NCBI RefSeq assembly: GCF_050870875.2
Contig: NZ_CP194041.2
Coordinates: 4,712,001 to 4,776,000 of the forward strand
Direction: 5' to 3'
Length of the DNA stretch: 64,000 nt
Origin: Agarivorans sp050870875
GTDB taxonomy: Bacteria; Pseudomonadota; Gammaproteobacteria; Enterobacterales; Celerinatantimonadaceae
The translations under genes were made by a program, and so were the position numbers. Shown here piece after piece: positions 30,230 to 38,967 of this stretch. Position 1 is the stretch's first letter, and each line of letters starts with the position of its first letter. The notes under the pieces are model-generated. The model worked only from the letters and a program-made list of their open reading frames with translations, searched no databases and was not told the DNA's origin.

Positions 30230-31603
30230 TTATATCACTCGAGAAAACTGCTGGCGCCGTGCCTGACTGCGGAAGTAGACATCAAAACACATACAAATAT
30301 TTCGAATTAATAAGCGCCCCTTATCGGTAACGACTAAGATTTGTCCATTTAGCTGTACTAAATCATCATCCAAAAATCCCTGCAATAACTTCAAGTCTTC
30401 TGCAAAATACTGCTCAAACTTCAAATCAAACAGTCGCTCAATCTCAGCAAAATCCAATTTAAAATTACAAATCAGTTTTTTAATCAACTCGCGACGGATC
30501 AAATCATCTTGCGTCAAAGCAATACCTTTCCACTGAGCATGGCCTAAACGATCCATTTGAGCGTAGTAAGTCTTCAACTCTTTTTGATTTTGGCTGTAAG
30601 CATCCCCTAACATTGAAATCGAAGAAACGCCTAAACCCAATAAATCAGCTTCGCCTTGGGTCGTATAACCTTGAAAGTTACGATGTAAATTACCTTTGCT
30701 CTGAGCGATTGCCAGCTCATCATCAGGCTTGGCAAAATGATCCATTCCAATAAATTGATAACCATGCTTTACAAGAAACTCAATACTGTCACGTAAAATA
30801 CCTAAACGCTCATCACTACTCGGAAGTGCCGTTTCATCGATCTTTCTTTGGGCCGCAAAACGACTCGGCAGATGCGCATAGTTAAATACCGATAAACGGT
30901 CGGGATCTAACTCGATCACCCGCGCTAAAGTCTGATTAAAACTGTGGCGAGTCTGATGGGGTAAGCCATAAATTAAATCAATATTAACCGAACGAAAACC
31001 AAGCTGTTTAGCACGCGCCACTAAGGCAAAAATAAAATGCTCATCTTGCTCTCGATTCACCGCTTGCTGTACTTGCTTATTGAAGTCTTGCACGCCTAAG
31101 CTAATCCGGTTAAAACCTAGTTCAGCGAGTAAATCAATGGTCGACAGTTCGATTTCCCGAGGATCAACTTCAATGCTAATTTCAGCGTCTTCAGCAAATT
31201 GAAACTGTTTATGTAAGATGGCCGTCAAGCGTTTCAATTGTTCAGCTTGAAGATAGGTCGGCGTACCTCCTCCCCAATGCATTTGACTCACCAAACGCTG
31301 TTGGAAACGTGGTGCGCGTAGCAAAATCTCTTGCTCTAAATAATCGAGATAAATATCAGCCTTATGTTGGTGGCGAGTAATCAGCTTATTACAACCACAG
31401 TAATAACAAAGCTTATGGCAGAACGGGATATGTAAATAGAGTGATAAATTTCGATTTGGAAACTTTTCGCAGGCAATATTAAACTGTGCCTCTGCGAAGT
31501 CTTCACTAAACTCTAAGGCCGTAGGATAAGAGGTATAACGCGGCCCAGAATAATTATACTTTTCAATGAGTGACTGATCCCAGTCAACACCTAATATGGC
31601 CAT
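30230..31603 (-). CDS. hemN: Oxygen-independent coproporphyrinogen III dehydrogenase
   Basis: This radical SAM enzyme replaces HemF under low oxygen. The iron-sulphur motif CHKLCYYCGC (CX3CX2C plus the extra cysteine typical of true HemN) is at about residues 62-71. The N-terminal YSGPRYTSYPTALEF and HWGGGTPTYL segments and the 457-residue length match E. coli HemN rather than the shorter HemW. It is the last gene of the methyltransferase-yihI-DUF2489-hemN group on this strand. Confidence 0.97.
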   Translation of the reverse strand: MAILGVDWDQSLIEKYNYSGPRYTSYPTALEFSEDFAEAQFNIACEKFPNRNLSLYLHIPFCHKLCYYCGCNKLITRHQHKADIYLDYLEQEILLRAPRFQQRLVSQMHWGGGTPTYLQAEQLKRLTAILHKQFQFAEDAEISIEVDPREIELSTIDLLAELGFNRISLGVQDFNKQVQQAVNREQDEHFIFALVARAKQLGFRSVNIDLIYGLPHQTRHSFNQTLARVIELDPDRLSVFNYAHLPSRFAAQRKIDETALPSSDERLGILRDSIEFLVKHGYQFIGMDHFAKPDDELAIAQSKGNLHRNFQGYTTQGEADLLGLGVSSISMLGDAYSQNQKELKTYYAQMDRLGHAQWKGIALTQDDLIRRELIKKLICNFKLDFAEIERLFDLKFEQYFAEDLKLLQGFLDDDLVQLNGQILVVTDKGRLLIRNICMCFDVYFRSQARRQQFSRVI

Positions 31604-31614
31604 CCGATCTTCTC

Positions 31615-32061
31615 CTAGAGCGCATCTATGTTAAGTTGGGCGATTACTTTAGCTTCTTGTAAGATCTGTTGCTCTAAAGCTTGTTCGTGAGCTTCGCGAT
31701 GCTGATCTTGACGTTTGCGCTGCGGCAAAGGTAAGCGATTTCGAGCCTCATGAGTGGGTAACTCATTGATCGCATCATACAATTGAAACACCGCAGGAAA
31801 GCGCTGCGACCAATCGATCAGCTTAGGCGTTTGCAGCGCCACTAACAGATTACACAGACGAATTACGCCTTCCGATAAGCCACAGCGTTGCTGCTGCATC
31901 GCGATTGCAATATAACTAATATCGCTCAATAAGCGTTGGTTGCGTTTAACAACGGCTTGTTTAATCACTTTATTTTGACCAAATAAACGTCCAACCAACA
32001 AAGCGGCATACACCGCCAAGGCCACAATAATAAGCGCCGCAATCAGCAACAGCCAAAACAT
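31615..32061 (-). CDS. DUF2489 membrane-anchored protein
   Basis: This is a 148-residue protein with one N-terminal membrane helix (about residues 3-24) and a basic cytoplasmic part with RNQRLLSDISYIAIAMQQQRCGLSEGVIRLCNLL, typical of DUF2489. The function is unknown. Family members lie between yihI and hemN in Vibrio and Shewanella-type genomes, as here, with gaps of 5 and 11 bases that indicate co-transcription. Confidence 0.8.
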   Translation of the reverse strand: MFWLLLIAALIIVALAVYAALLVGRLFGQNKVIKQAVVKRNQRLLSDISYIAIAMQQQRCGLSEGVIRLCNLLVALQTPKLIDWSQRFPAVFQLYDAINELPTHEARNRLPLPQRKRQDQHREAHEQALEQQILQEAKVIAQLNIDAL

Positions 32062-32066
32062 CGTTG

Positions 32067-32594
32067 TTAATCCTTATATTGATCCAAGGACGCGCTATTT
32101 AGCGAACGCCATAACTGCTCATCTTCGTCTAAAGCGTCCGCCTCTTCGGCATCTTCAACCAGACCCAATTCGGCCAATAATTCAGCATGGCGAGCCAGCT
32201 GTAAATCAAGCCACTGCTGATCTTGTTTACTAATACTCCCCCCCTCATCCAAGATATCGATGAGGCTTTCTAAGCGGGGATCCGCTTCTAAGTTTGCCAA
32301 TTCTTTTTCTGGGCTTAAAACCACTTTTTTCTTGGTAGGTTTCGCAGCCGGCTTACGCGCCTGAGGAGCCTCAACACCTAAGGCGACTGGTGTCTTACTG
32401 CCAAGCCGTGCGTCTTGCTTTTCGACCGCTTGACTTTGATGACTGCTCACCTCAGCGATCTGCTGACGACTCCCAGAAGCCTTACCCTTACCAATGGTGA
32501 CCCGATCGGGAACAGCCACACGCTTAGCTTTAAAGTCAGGATCTTTACGCATCCCAATTAAGCCGCCTTTACGATTTTTTTTACCTCTAGCCAT
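32067..32594 (-). CDS. yihI: Der GTPase-activating protein YihI
   Basis: YihI stimulates GTP hydrolysis by the ribosome-assembly GTPase Der. The 175-residue protein has the very basic N-terminus (MARGKKNRKGGLIGMRKDPDF), a Lys/Ala-rich middle and the conserved helical C-terminal domain (LEADPRLESLIDILDEGGSISKQDQQWLD; LGLVEDAEEADALDEDEQL). Position upstream of hemN is conserved from E. coli. Confidence 0.92.
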   Translation of the reverse strand: MARGKKNRKGGLIGMRKDPDFKAKRVAVPDRVTIGKGKASGSRQQIAEVSSHQSQAVEKQDARLGSKTPVALGVEAPQARKPAAKPTKKKVVLSPEKELANLEADPRLESLIDILDEGGSISKQDQQWLDLQLARHAELLAELGLVEDAEEADALDEDEQLWRSLNSASLDQYKD

Positions 32595-32606
32595 CTTCTT
32601 TACCTT

Positions 32607-33239
32607 TTAAACGGTCTGAAATAGGGCCACATCTGGGCCGACTATTTGCAATTGAAACTGATAGTGTTCCGCCAACCAGCACAACGTATTATCACTATAA
32701 AACGCAAGGTGCGTGGGATCATTCTTGTAATGCCACTGCGGGAACACCTCGGTTCCCCAATGACGTTTTGTCATTACCGCTAACAATCCCGGTTTATCCA
32801 CTAACGACAGCAGTTGTTTCCAAGCACTTGCTGGAAAATTGAAATGTTCAACAACTTCGGTACAGGTCACAAAGCGATAACGTTGCTGTAAATACTGTGC
32901 CTCTGGATAGTATATAGGATCATAGTTGAGTAAGTGATGACCCGCCTGCGCCAACAATAACGATAGAGCCGGACCCGGCCCACAGCCAAAATCTAGCCCG
33001 ACGGCCGAGTCATCTAAGGCCGCAATAACTGGCTCACTCACTCGCCGCAAAAAAGATAAATATCCAGCATCCTGAGGATCGTTATGATGCAAGTCATACT
33101 GAGCTTTTTCCGCCAAAGGACTTAAGTGATCATTAGGATCGACAAAAATGAGATCACAACGTGAGCAATGCCAATATTGGCGGCGTTTATCACGATAAAA
33201 ATCGTTCGCAGAAACAGCACTGCAGAGTGGACATTTCAC
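32607..33239 (-). CDS. Class I SAM-dependent methyltransferase with zinc-ribbon start
   Basis: The first 35 residues carry two cysteine pairs (CPLC and CSRC) like a zinc ribbon, followed by a class I methyltransferase fold with the SAM-binding GLDFGCGPGPALSLLL motif near residues 79-94 and CTEVVEHF near 119-126. The substrate is unknown. It heads the yihI-DUF2489-hemN group, with a 12-base gap to yihI. Confidence 0.85.
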   Translation of the reverse strand: MKCPLCSAVSANDFYRDKRRQYWHCSRCDLIFVDPNDHLSPLAEKAQYDLHHNDPQDAGYLSFLRRVSEPVIAALDDSAVGLDFGCGPGPALSLLLAQAGHHLLNYDPIYYPEAQYLQQRYRFVTCTEVVEHFNFPASAWKQLLSLVDKPGLLAVMTKRHWGTEVFPQWHYKNDPTHLAFYSDNTLCWLAEHYQFQLQIVGPDVALFQTV

Positions 33240-33319
33240 CGCTTAACACCTCGCCTATTTTTTAGGGGCGCAAGTGTAACACTTAGAATTAAGATGGCGA
33301 ATAATAAATCAGGAAGAAC

Positions 33320-33339
33320 GGAGTAGCGCCAGCTACTCC
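33320..33339 (-). terminator. Hairpin after cytochrome c4
   Basis: An 8-bp stem GGAGTAGC / GCTACTCC with a GCCA loop lies just past the cytochrome stop. The T-run on the minus strand is weak, so termination is probable rather than certain. Confidence 0.5.
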
Positions 33340-33347
33340 TTGTGGGA

Positions 33348-33959
33348 TTAGTGCAAACCACCCAGATATTGCGACAAAATTTCGATATCTTTATCCGTCA
33401 GTTTGGCTGCGATATCACGCATCATACCATTCGGGTCGTTATTACGCGTACCACTTCGGAAACTTTCTAACTGGGTCTTCAAGTAAGTCGCATATTGTGA
33501 TGAGATACGCGGAAACTTAGCTAAGTCATGACCAACACCACGAGGACCGTGACAGGCCGTACAGGCTGTAATACCACGCTCCAAATCACCTCCCATATAT
33601 AGCTTTTTACCAGCATCCACATATTCTGGAGCTGTGGTATTGGGGCTCATCGGCTGGCTCGAGAAGTAAGCGGCCAAATCTTGCATATCTTGCTCTGAAA
33701 GCGGCATCGCCATACCACCCATCACCGGGTTACTACGCCCTTCTCCACCAGTTGCCGCAGCCTTAAAGTTTTCTAACTGCTTCACAATGTATCCAGCGTG
33801 CTGGCCTTCTAATTTGGGGTAGCCTAAGGCCTCGCCCTGATCATTATGACAAGCTTTACAGGTCGCAGCCTTTTGCTCCCCAGCCGTAGCATCTCCCTTT
33901 GCCCATACCGGACTGGCTACACCCGCCACTAACATTAACACTAAGGTAAGTTTTTTCAT
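33348..33959 (-). CDS. Dihaem cytochrome c4
   Basis: This periplasmic electron carrier has two covalent haem sites, CKACH and CTACH, each followed at distance by an axial methionine (for example GGMAMPLS). The signal peptide ends near the PVWAKGD region. The 203-residue length and the two similar halves fit the c4 family, which passes electrons to terminal oxidases. The ATG at 33959 begins the signal peptide; an upstream in-frame start at 33998 adds 13 residues without signal character. It is divergent from engB, an arrangement also seen in Pseudomonas-like and Vibrio-like genomes. Confidence 0.92.
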   Translation of the reverse strand: MKKLTLVLMLVAGVASPVWAKGDATAGEQKAATCKACHNDQGEALGYPKLEGQHAGYIVKQLENFKAAATGGEGRSNPVMGGMAMPLSEQDMQDLAAYFSSQPMSPNTTAPEYVDAGKKLYMGGDLERGITACTACHGPRGVGHDLAKFPRISSQYATYLKTQLESFRSGTRNNDPNGMMRDIAAKLTDKDIEILSQYLGGLH

Positions 33960-34103
33960 GACATTCCATTTATTAGTATTATTCCAAACCACACACACTG
34001 GCGCCCGTGATACACTTAGCTAGCCCAGTAACGGCATATTTTACACAATTTTACCAAAAACGTAATGTATTACCCCAAATTCCTGTGAGAGCTTAACTTA
34101 ACC

Positions 34104-34724
34104 ATGGCGCAATATCATTTTCAAAACACCCACTTCATTACCAGCGCTCCTAACATTCAGGCAATGCCTGAGGACAGCGGAATTGAAATCGCCTTTGCTG
34201 GCCGCTCCAATGCGGGGAAATCCAGTGCGCTGAATGCCCTCTCCCGACAAAAAAGCTTAGCCCGAACCAGTAAAACCCCTGGACGAACCCAACTCATCAA
34301 TGTATTTGAACTGAGTGAAGGCGTTCGTTTAATCGATTTACCTGGCTATGGATTTGCCCAAGTGCCCGAAGAAGTGAAGAGACAATGGCAAAATTCTTTG
34401 TCTGAGTATTTGCAAGAACGGCAAAGCCTGAAAGGGATCGTGGTATTAATGGATATTCGCCATCCCTTCAAAGATACCGACCGCAGCTTAATACAATGGG
34501 CTGTTGAGTCTAACATTCCGGTACTCGCACTCTTAACCAAATCAGACAAACTCAAACAAGGTGCACGCAAAACAGCGGTATTACAAGGCCGAGCACTCGC
34601 AGCAGAGTTTGGTGGAGAGGTGCGTGTGGAAGCTTTTTCTTCTCTGAAAAAACAGGGTCTAGATTTACTGCAAAACAGCCTAGTGACTTGGTTCGACCAA
34701 CATAGCCAAGAACAAGCCGAATAA
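34104..34724 (+). CDS. engB: Ribosome-biogenesis GTP-binding protein EngB
   Basis: This essential TRAFAC GTPase acts late in 50S assembly. G motifs are intact: G1 GRSNAGKSS (about residues 34-42), G3 DLPGYG, and G4 TKSDK. Length 206 matches E. coli YihA (210). It is divergent from cytochrome c4, and Spot 42 and polA lie beyond its 3' end, as in E. coli. Confidence 0.96.
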   Translation: MAQYHFQNTHFITSAPNIQAMPEDSGIEIAFAGRSNAGKSSALNALSRQKSLARTSKTPGRTQLINVFELSEGVRLIDLPGYGFAQVPEEVKRQWQNSLSEYLQERQSLKGIVVLMDIRHPFKDTDRSLIQWAVESNIPVLALLTKSDKLKQGARKTAVLQGRALAAEFGGEVRVEAFSSLKKQGLDLLQNSLVTWFDQHSQEQAE

Positions 34725-34884
34725 AAATACTCAGGCACCTTTATTGACGCTTCAGTAGGGTTCGTCTTATACCCAACAATCAGATACGAGATAGGCCAAT
34801 AGCTCTAAGACTGGCGGCCTATCTTCATTTATTCGCGACGAACAAGCAGCCAGCAAAAATCTACAGCATCAAATTTCGCTCAAA

Positions 34885-34911
34885 AAAAAAGCCCCATCAT
34901 CTGATGAGGCA
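34885..34911 (-). terminator. Orphan minus-strand intrinsic terminator
   Basis: On the minus strand GCCTCATCA-GA-TGATGGGGC forms a 9-bp stem with one G-T pair and is followed by nine T residues. It points away from the Spot 42 gene on the same strand and has no coding gene upstream of it for 600 bases, so it may end an unrecognised small RNA or Spot 42 read-through. Confidence 0.6.
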
Positions 34912-35232
34912 TACTAAGAAAAGAATTCTTAAAAACTGAAAGCACTATTCCAATTGCATAAATTAAGACTGCGCCAAAAATAATAAGTTCACACTAATTC
35001 ATAAAAACTTTCCATTTCTTTCTTTTTAACCCTCTGAGTAGCCAGAGATAAACATCCATTTGTCGCCAATACATCACAACGACCACTTAATTTTATAAAT
35101 CAGCAGTTTCATGCCATCAGCAAAAACTCAAGCAAATATGTAATTTAGCAACGAATAATAAGGAATTTATAAACAAACAATGGGAATAAAAGAATAAATG
35201 GTAAAAATCTGAGGTCGGTTCACGTTTTAGAT
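34912..35232. other. Gene-free AT-rich stretch between orphan terminator and Spot 42
   Basis: About 320 bases with no open frame bearing a ribosome site on either strand. Weak promoter-like hexamers occur on the minus strand, for example TATAAA preceded by TTGCTG at an over-long spacing, but none is convincing. Confidence 0.45.
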
Positions 35233-35334
35233 AAAAAAACGCCTCGACATAAACTGTCGAGGCGGCAAAATAGCCTTTTTCAACTACGTGAAATAAAGGT
35301 CTGAAAGATAGAACATCTTACCTCTGTACCCTAC
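35233..35334 (-). ncRNA. spf: Spot 42 regulatory RNA
   Basis: The minus strand begins GTAGGGTACAGAGGTAAGATG and continues with TTCTATCTTTCAGACC, nearly identical to E. coli Spot 42, then TTTCACGTA, and ends in a terminator stem GCCTCGACA / TGTCGAGGC (35241-35263) with a seven-T tail. About 102 bases. In E. coli this Hfq-bound RNA represses secondary carbon-use genes and is itself repressed by CRP-cAMP. The polA-spf-engB synteny is conserved. Confidence 0.95.
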
Positions 35335-35468
35335 GACTATTACTCTAGAGCAATACCGCCGAAAAATAAAGCACTTTTTGTAATGAAATTTCACATTTAC
35401 ACAAATAGAAGTGATTTAATTACCTGAAAACGTTTTCTGAATTACAAAAATCAATGCCGCCAAATTTC

Positions 35469-35494
35469 AAAAAAAAGGAGGCCTAGGCCTCCTT
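35469..35494 (-). terminator. polA terminator
   Basis: Stem AAGGAGGC / GCCTCCTT (35475-35482 and 35487-35494) with a CTAG loop and an eight-T run on the minus strand, 20 bases past the polA stop. Confidence 0.9.
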
Positions 35495-35513
35495 GATCAA
35501 ATATTTCTATAAT

Positions 35514-38273
35514 TTAGTGTGCTTCATCCCAATTATCCCCCACCCCCGCTTCGGCAATCAAAGGTAAGTCGAGGGTCACCGCCTGCTCCATTAACTGGGT
35601 TAACTTCGGAACGACCCGCTCCAATTCACTTTCTAGAACCTCGAATACCAATTCATCATGAACCTGCATCAACATTTTGCAATGTTCGCTCGCTTGAGTT
35701 GTTAACCACTGGGCGACCGCTATCATTGCCTTTTTAATAATGTCAGCGGCGGTGCCTTGCATCGGTGCATTCACAGCGGCTCGCTCAGCAGCCTTCTTAC
35801 GCATACCGTTACGCGAGTTAATTTCAGGCAGGTATAAACGTCGACCAAATAGGGTTTCGACATAACCATGCGCTTGGCAGAAATCACGGGTGGTATCCAT
35901 ATAGACCAGTACTCCAGGATAACGCTCGAAATAGCGGTCCATATAGGCTTGCGCATCACCGCGAGCAATCCCGAGTTGCTTGGCGAGACCAAAAGCACTC
36001 ATGCCATAAATCAACCCAAAATTAATTGCTTTAGCACTGCGTCGTTCATCGGCACTGACCGATTCCAAAGCCTTACCGAAAACTTCGGCCGCAGTCGCCC
36101 GGTGAATATCTTCGCCGGCAGCAAAGGCCTTGAGTAAACCTTTATCTTGAGAAAGATGGGCCATAATTCGCAGCTCAATTTGCGAATAATCGATAGCCAC
36201 CAGCTTATAACCCTCGGCAGGGATAAAAGCCTGACGAACTTTACGCCCCTCTTCATGACGGATCGGAATATTCTGTAAATTAGGGTCGGTGGATGAGAAA
36301 CGTCCAGTGGCCGTTACTGCTTGATGATAAGAAGTGTGCACACGACCGGTACTTGGTTCCACCATTTTTGGTAGTTTGTCGGTGTAAGTGGACTTCAATT
36401 TGGACAAGCTACGATATTCCAAAATAACCTTGGGTAGTGCATAGTCCAGCGCCAGTTCCTGCAATACCTCTTCGGCGGTTGAGGGCGCACCTTTGGGGGT
36501 TTTCTTCACCACCGGTAACTGCATCTTGTCGAATAGGATGGTTTGTAATTGCTTCGGAGACCCTAGATTAAACGCTTCCCCAGCCAAGTCATGAGCCTGC
36601 TTTTCGAGACTATCAATGCGCGCAGCCAGTGATAAACTGTGCTTGGCCAAAAGCGCGCTATCAATCCGCACCCCTTGCCGCTCGGTTTGTGAAAGAATCG
36701 ACACCAGGGGAACTTCCACTTCCTCAAACAACTGCTTCAACTTTGGTAACTGCTCTAACTGGGGCCATAAAGCCTGATGCAGACGCAAGGTAATATCGGC
36801 ATCTTCGGCGGCATAGGGAGCAGCCACATCTAATTCAATCTGGTTGAAGGTTAGTTGTTTGGCACCTTTACCAGCAATATCTTCAAACTTAATGGTTTTA
36901 TGCTGCAAGTATTGCAACGATAAGGAGTCCATATCGTGGCGAGTAATGGTGCTGTTGAGCACATAGGATTCCAACATCGTGTCGAACCGGATCCCCTGTA
37001 AATTGATGTCGTAGCGGGCCAAAACACTGGCATCATATTTTAAATTTTGCCCAACTTTAGATTTATTGGGATCTTCCAATAAAGGTTTTAACTGGGCCAA
37101 TACCCAGCCACGATCCAATTGCGCCGGTGCATCTAAGTAGTCGTGGGCCAAAGGTAAATATGCAGCACAGCCTGCTTCCACCGCAAACGATAAACCAACC
37201 AGTTCTGCCTGCATATAATTGAGTGAGGTAGTCTCGGTATCAAGCGAAATCAGCTCGGCCTGTTCCAGCTTGCTCAGCCAATCACTAAACTGCTGTTCAC
37301 TGAGAATGGTTTGATAATCCCCAGTAAGAGGCTTTACCACCGCTTGGTTTGCCACATCACTCGCTTGAGCCACCCCAGAGCCAGCACTGTCTTTATCTAA
37401 AACTTCACTAAGCCAACGTTTAAATTCTAGCTGGCCAAATAGAGCAATCAGCGCATCTTTATCTTCCGGGCTGCGACTCATATCATCCATGCTGAAGCCA
37501 ACCTCAACATCGCACTTAATGGTTGCCAATAAATAAGATAAACGCGCCTCTTCAGCATGCTCGCGCAGTTTTTTGGGCATGCTTTTAGAGCCCCTAAAAC
37601 CTAAGGGGGCCACCGCGTCTGGGTCAGCTAGCAAAGCTTCGACACCGCCAATGCCTTGTAACATGGCCAGCGCGGTTTTCTCGCCAACCCCAGGTAAACC
37701 GGGAATGTTATCGACTTTATCGCCCATCAGCGCCAAATAGTCGATAATGAGCTCTGGCGCGACTCCAAATTTTTCAATCACTCCCTCTCGATCCATCACA
37801 GTATCGGTCATGGTATTAATCAGAGTGATATTTTGATCGACCAGCTGAGCCATATCTTTATCACCGGTACTAATCAATACGGCTTTGTTTTCAGCGGAGG
37901 CCTGTTTGGCTAAGGTTCCAATGACATCGTCTGCTTCCACCCCAGAAATCGCCAAAAGAGGCAAACCCATAGCTTTAATCACCGCATGTAACGGCTCAAT
38001 TTGGCTACGTAAATCGTCAGGCATTGATGGGCGATTTGCTTTATAGTCGCTATAGATCTCATCGCGAAAAGTCTTACCCTTAGCGTCAAAAACCACCACG
38101 ATGTGTTCAGGCTGAAACTGCCTCAGCAAGCTACGCAGCATATTAATCACACCATAGACCGCGCCGGTTGCTTCACCTTTAGAGTTCGTCAGATGAGGGG
38201 GTGAATAATATGCACGGTACAAATAAGAAGAGCCATCTACTAATACCAGAGGCTGCTCAGGGAGGGTCGCCAT
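35514..38273 (-). CDS. polA: DNA polymerase I
   Basis: This replication and repair polymerase has 919 residues and all three domains. The N-terminal 5'-3' exonuclease (about 1-290) has VDGSSYLYRAY, SGVEADDVIGTLA and STGDKDMAQLV. The 3'-5' exonuclease (about 330-520) keeps the DTET motif, so proofreading is expected. The polymerase domain has DYSQIELRIMAHLS, the O-helix RRSAKAINFGLIYG and VHDELVFEV. The ATG at 38273 matches the family start; the open frame continues upstream to a TTG at 38420 but those 49 residues overlap the promoter and are not family sequence. Confidence 0.97.
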   Translation of the reverse strand: MATLPEQPLVLVDGSSYLYRAYYSPPHLTNSKGEATGAVYGVINMLRSLLRQFQPEHIVVVFDAKGKTFRDEIYSDYKANRPSMPDDLRSQIEPLHAVIKAMGLPLLAISGVEADDVIGTLAKQASAENKAVLISTGDKDMAQLVDQNITLINTMTDTVMDREGVIEKFGVAPELIIDYLALMGDKVDNIPGLPGVGEKTALAMLQGIGGVEALLADPDAVAPLGFRGSKSMPKKLREHAEEARLSYLLATIKCDVEVGFSMDDMSRSPEDKDALIALFGQLEFKRWLSEVLDKDSAGSGVAQASDVANQAVVKPLTGDYQTILSEQQFSDWLSKLEQAELISLDTETTSLNYMQAELVGLSFAVEAGCAAYLPLAHDYLDAPAQLDRGWVLAQLKPLLEDPNKSKVGQNLKYDASVLARYDINLQGIRFDTMLESYVLNSTITRHDMDSLSLQYLQHKTIKFEDIAGKGAKQLTFNQIELDVAAPYAAEDADITLRLHQALWPQLEQLPKLKQLFEEVEVPLVSILSQTERQGVRIDSALLAKHSLSLAARIDSLEKQAHDLAGEAFNLGSPKQLQTILFDKMQLPVVKKTPKGAPSTAEEVLQELALDYALPKVILEYRSLSKLKSTYTDKLPKMVEPSTGRVHTSYHQAVTATGRFSSTDPNLQNIPIRHEEGRKVRQAFIPAEGYKLVAIDYSQIELRIMAHLSQDKGLLKAFAAGEDIHRATAAEVFGKALESVSADERRSAKAINFGLIYGMSAFGLAKQLGIARGDAQAYMDRYFERYPGVLVYMDTTRDFCQAHGYVETLFGRRLYLPEINSRNGMRKKAAERAAVNAPMQGTAADIIKKAMIAVAQWLTTQASEHCKMLMQVHDELVFEVLESELERVVPKLTQLMEQAVTLDLPLIAEAGVGDNWDEAH

Positions 38274-38357
38274 AAGCTTGATCCATAGTTCAATTTTTAA
38301 TTGCGCACGATGATGCCACAGCCACCTAAAATGCACCAGAGCTAAGCCCTTAGCCAG

Positions 38358-38387
38358 AGAATAAATTGTGGATAAGTCTGTTGACAA
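38358..38387 (-). promoter_or_regulatory. Putative polA promoter with a DnaA box in the spacer
   Basis: On the minus strand TTGTCA (38382-38387) and TATTCT (38358-38363) are 18 bases apart. The spacer contains TTATCCACA at 38367-38375, a perfect high-affinity DnaA box. The remaining gap to 38658 is AT-rich and shows no gene. Confidence 0.55.
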
Positions 38388-38658
38388 ACAGCAATAATTC
38401 TCTCGCAAAAATAGAAGCAAGATAAAGGTTATAAAAATAAACCACTATTAACAACAGGTTATGTAAAAACAAACAGGAAGATCTGGAGCGGTGAATACTT
38501 TTCCTAATGTGGAAAACATCATTCCATGACGCTGTTTTTGCAAACTAACTGAGCAATAATTAAACAAGCTAAGCTAGGCAGGTGGGTAAATATAGAAGAT
38601 TACTCTCGGGCAAACCTTGGATTAGATCACAATTTGACCAGCTAAAAATATTATTTTT

Positions 38659-38967
38659 TTAAGTTAAGTTGGCATGCTCTAAGGCGACCAATAATGGTGC
38701 GCAACTTGCGGAAAATTGCGATAAATTGGCGCATTCAAACCAACAACTGTCACTCAAAAGATCATAGCGCCACCACCACAATTGCTGTTCAAGATAAAAC
38801 CCTAGTACTTGCCAATCGGCACCCTGTTCGTTAAACGACTCAGCCCATCCCTGCTGTTCAATAAATTGACGAGCAAAAGCCATGAAGTTCTGCTCAGTTA
38901 GCTGATGTTGCAGATTAATCGCACCATGTTCACTCAGTATCTGGTATGCCTTGATCAACTGCTGCAT
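38659..38967 (-). CDS. Small unknown protein overlapping selO
   Basis: I do not recognise this 102-residue protein. It has no signal peptide; it is rich in Gln, Trp and Leu with a WQVLGFYLEQQLWWWRYDLL stretch near residues 51-70, and looks like a compact helical domain. The ATG at 38967 lies inside the 3' end of selO (13-base overlap) and has GGA upstream at good spacing, so it is probably translated together with selO. It may be a SelO-associated accessory protein, which is inference from overlap only. Confidence 0.7.
   Translation of the reverse strand: MQQLIKAYQILSEHGAINLQHQLTEQNFMAFARQFIEQQGWAESFNEQGADWQVLGFYLEQQLWWWRYDLLSDSCWFECANLSQFSASCAPLLVALEHANLT

Noticed and set aside
35335..35513. 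CRP site upstream of Spot 42
   Set aside because: A TGTGA half-site in AT-rich DNA is visible on the minus strand, but the second half does not match, so I did not annotate it despite the E. coli precedent.
38274..38420. N-terminal extension of polA from a TTG
   Set aside because: It overlaps the promoter and DnaA box and is absent from the family; the ATG at 38273 gives the normal start.
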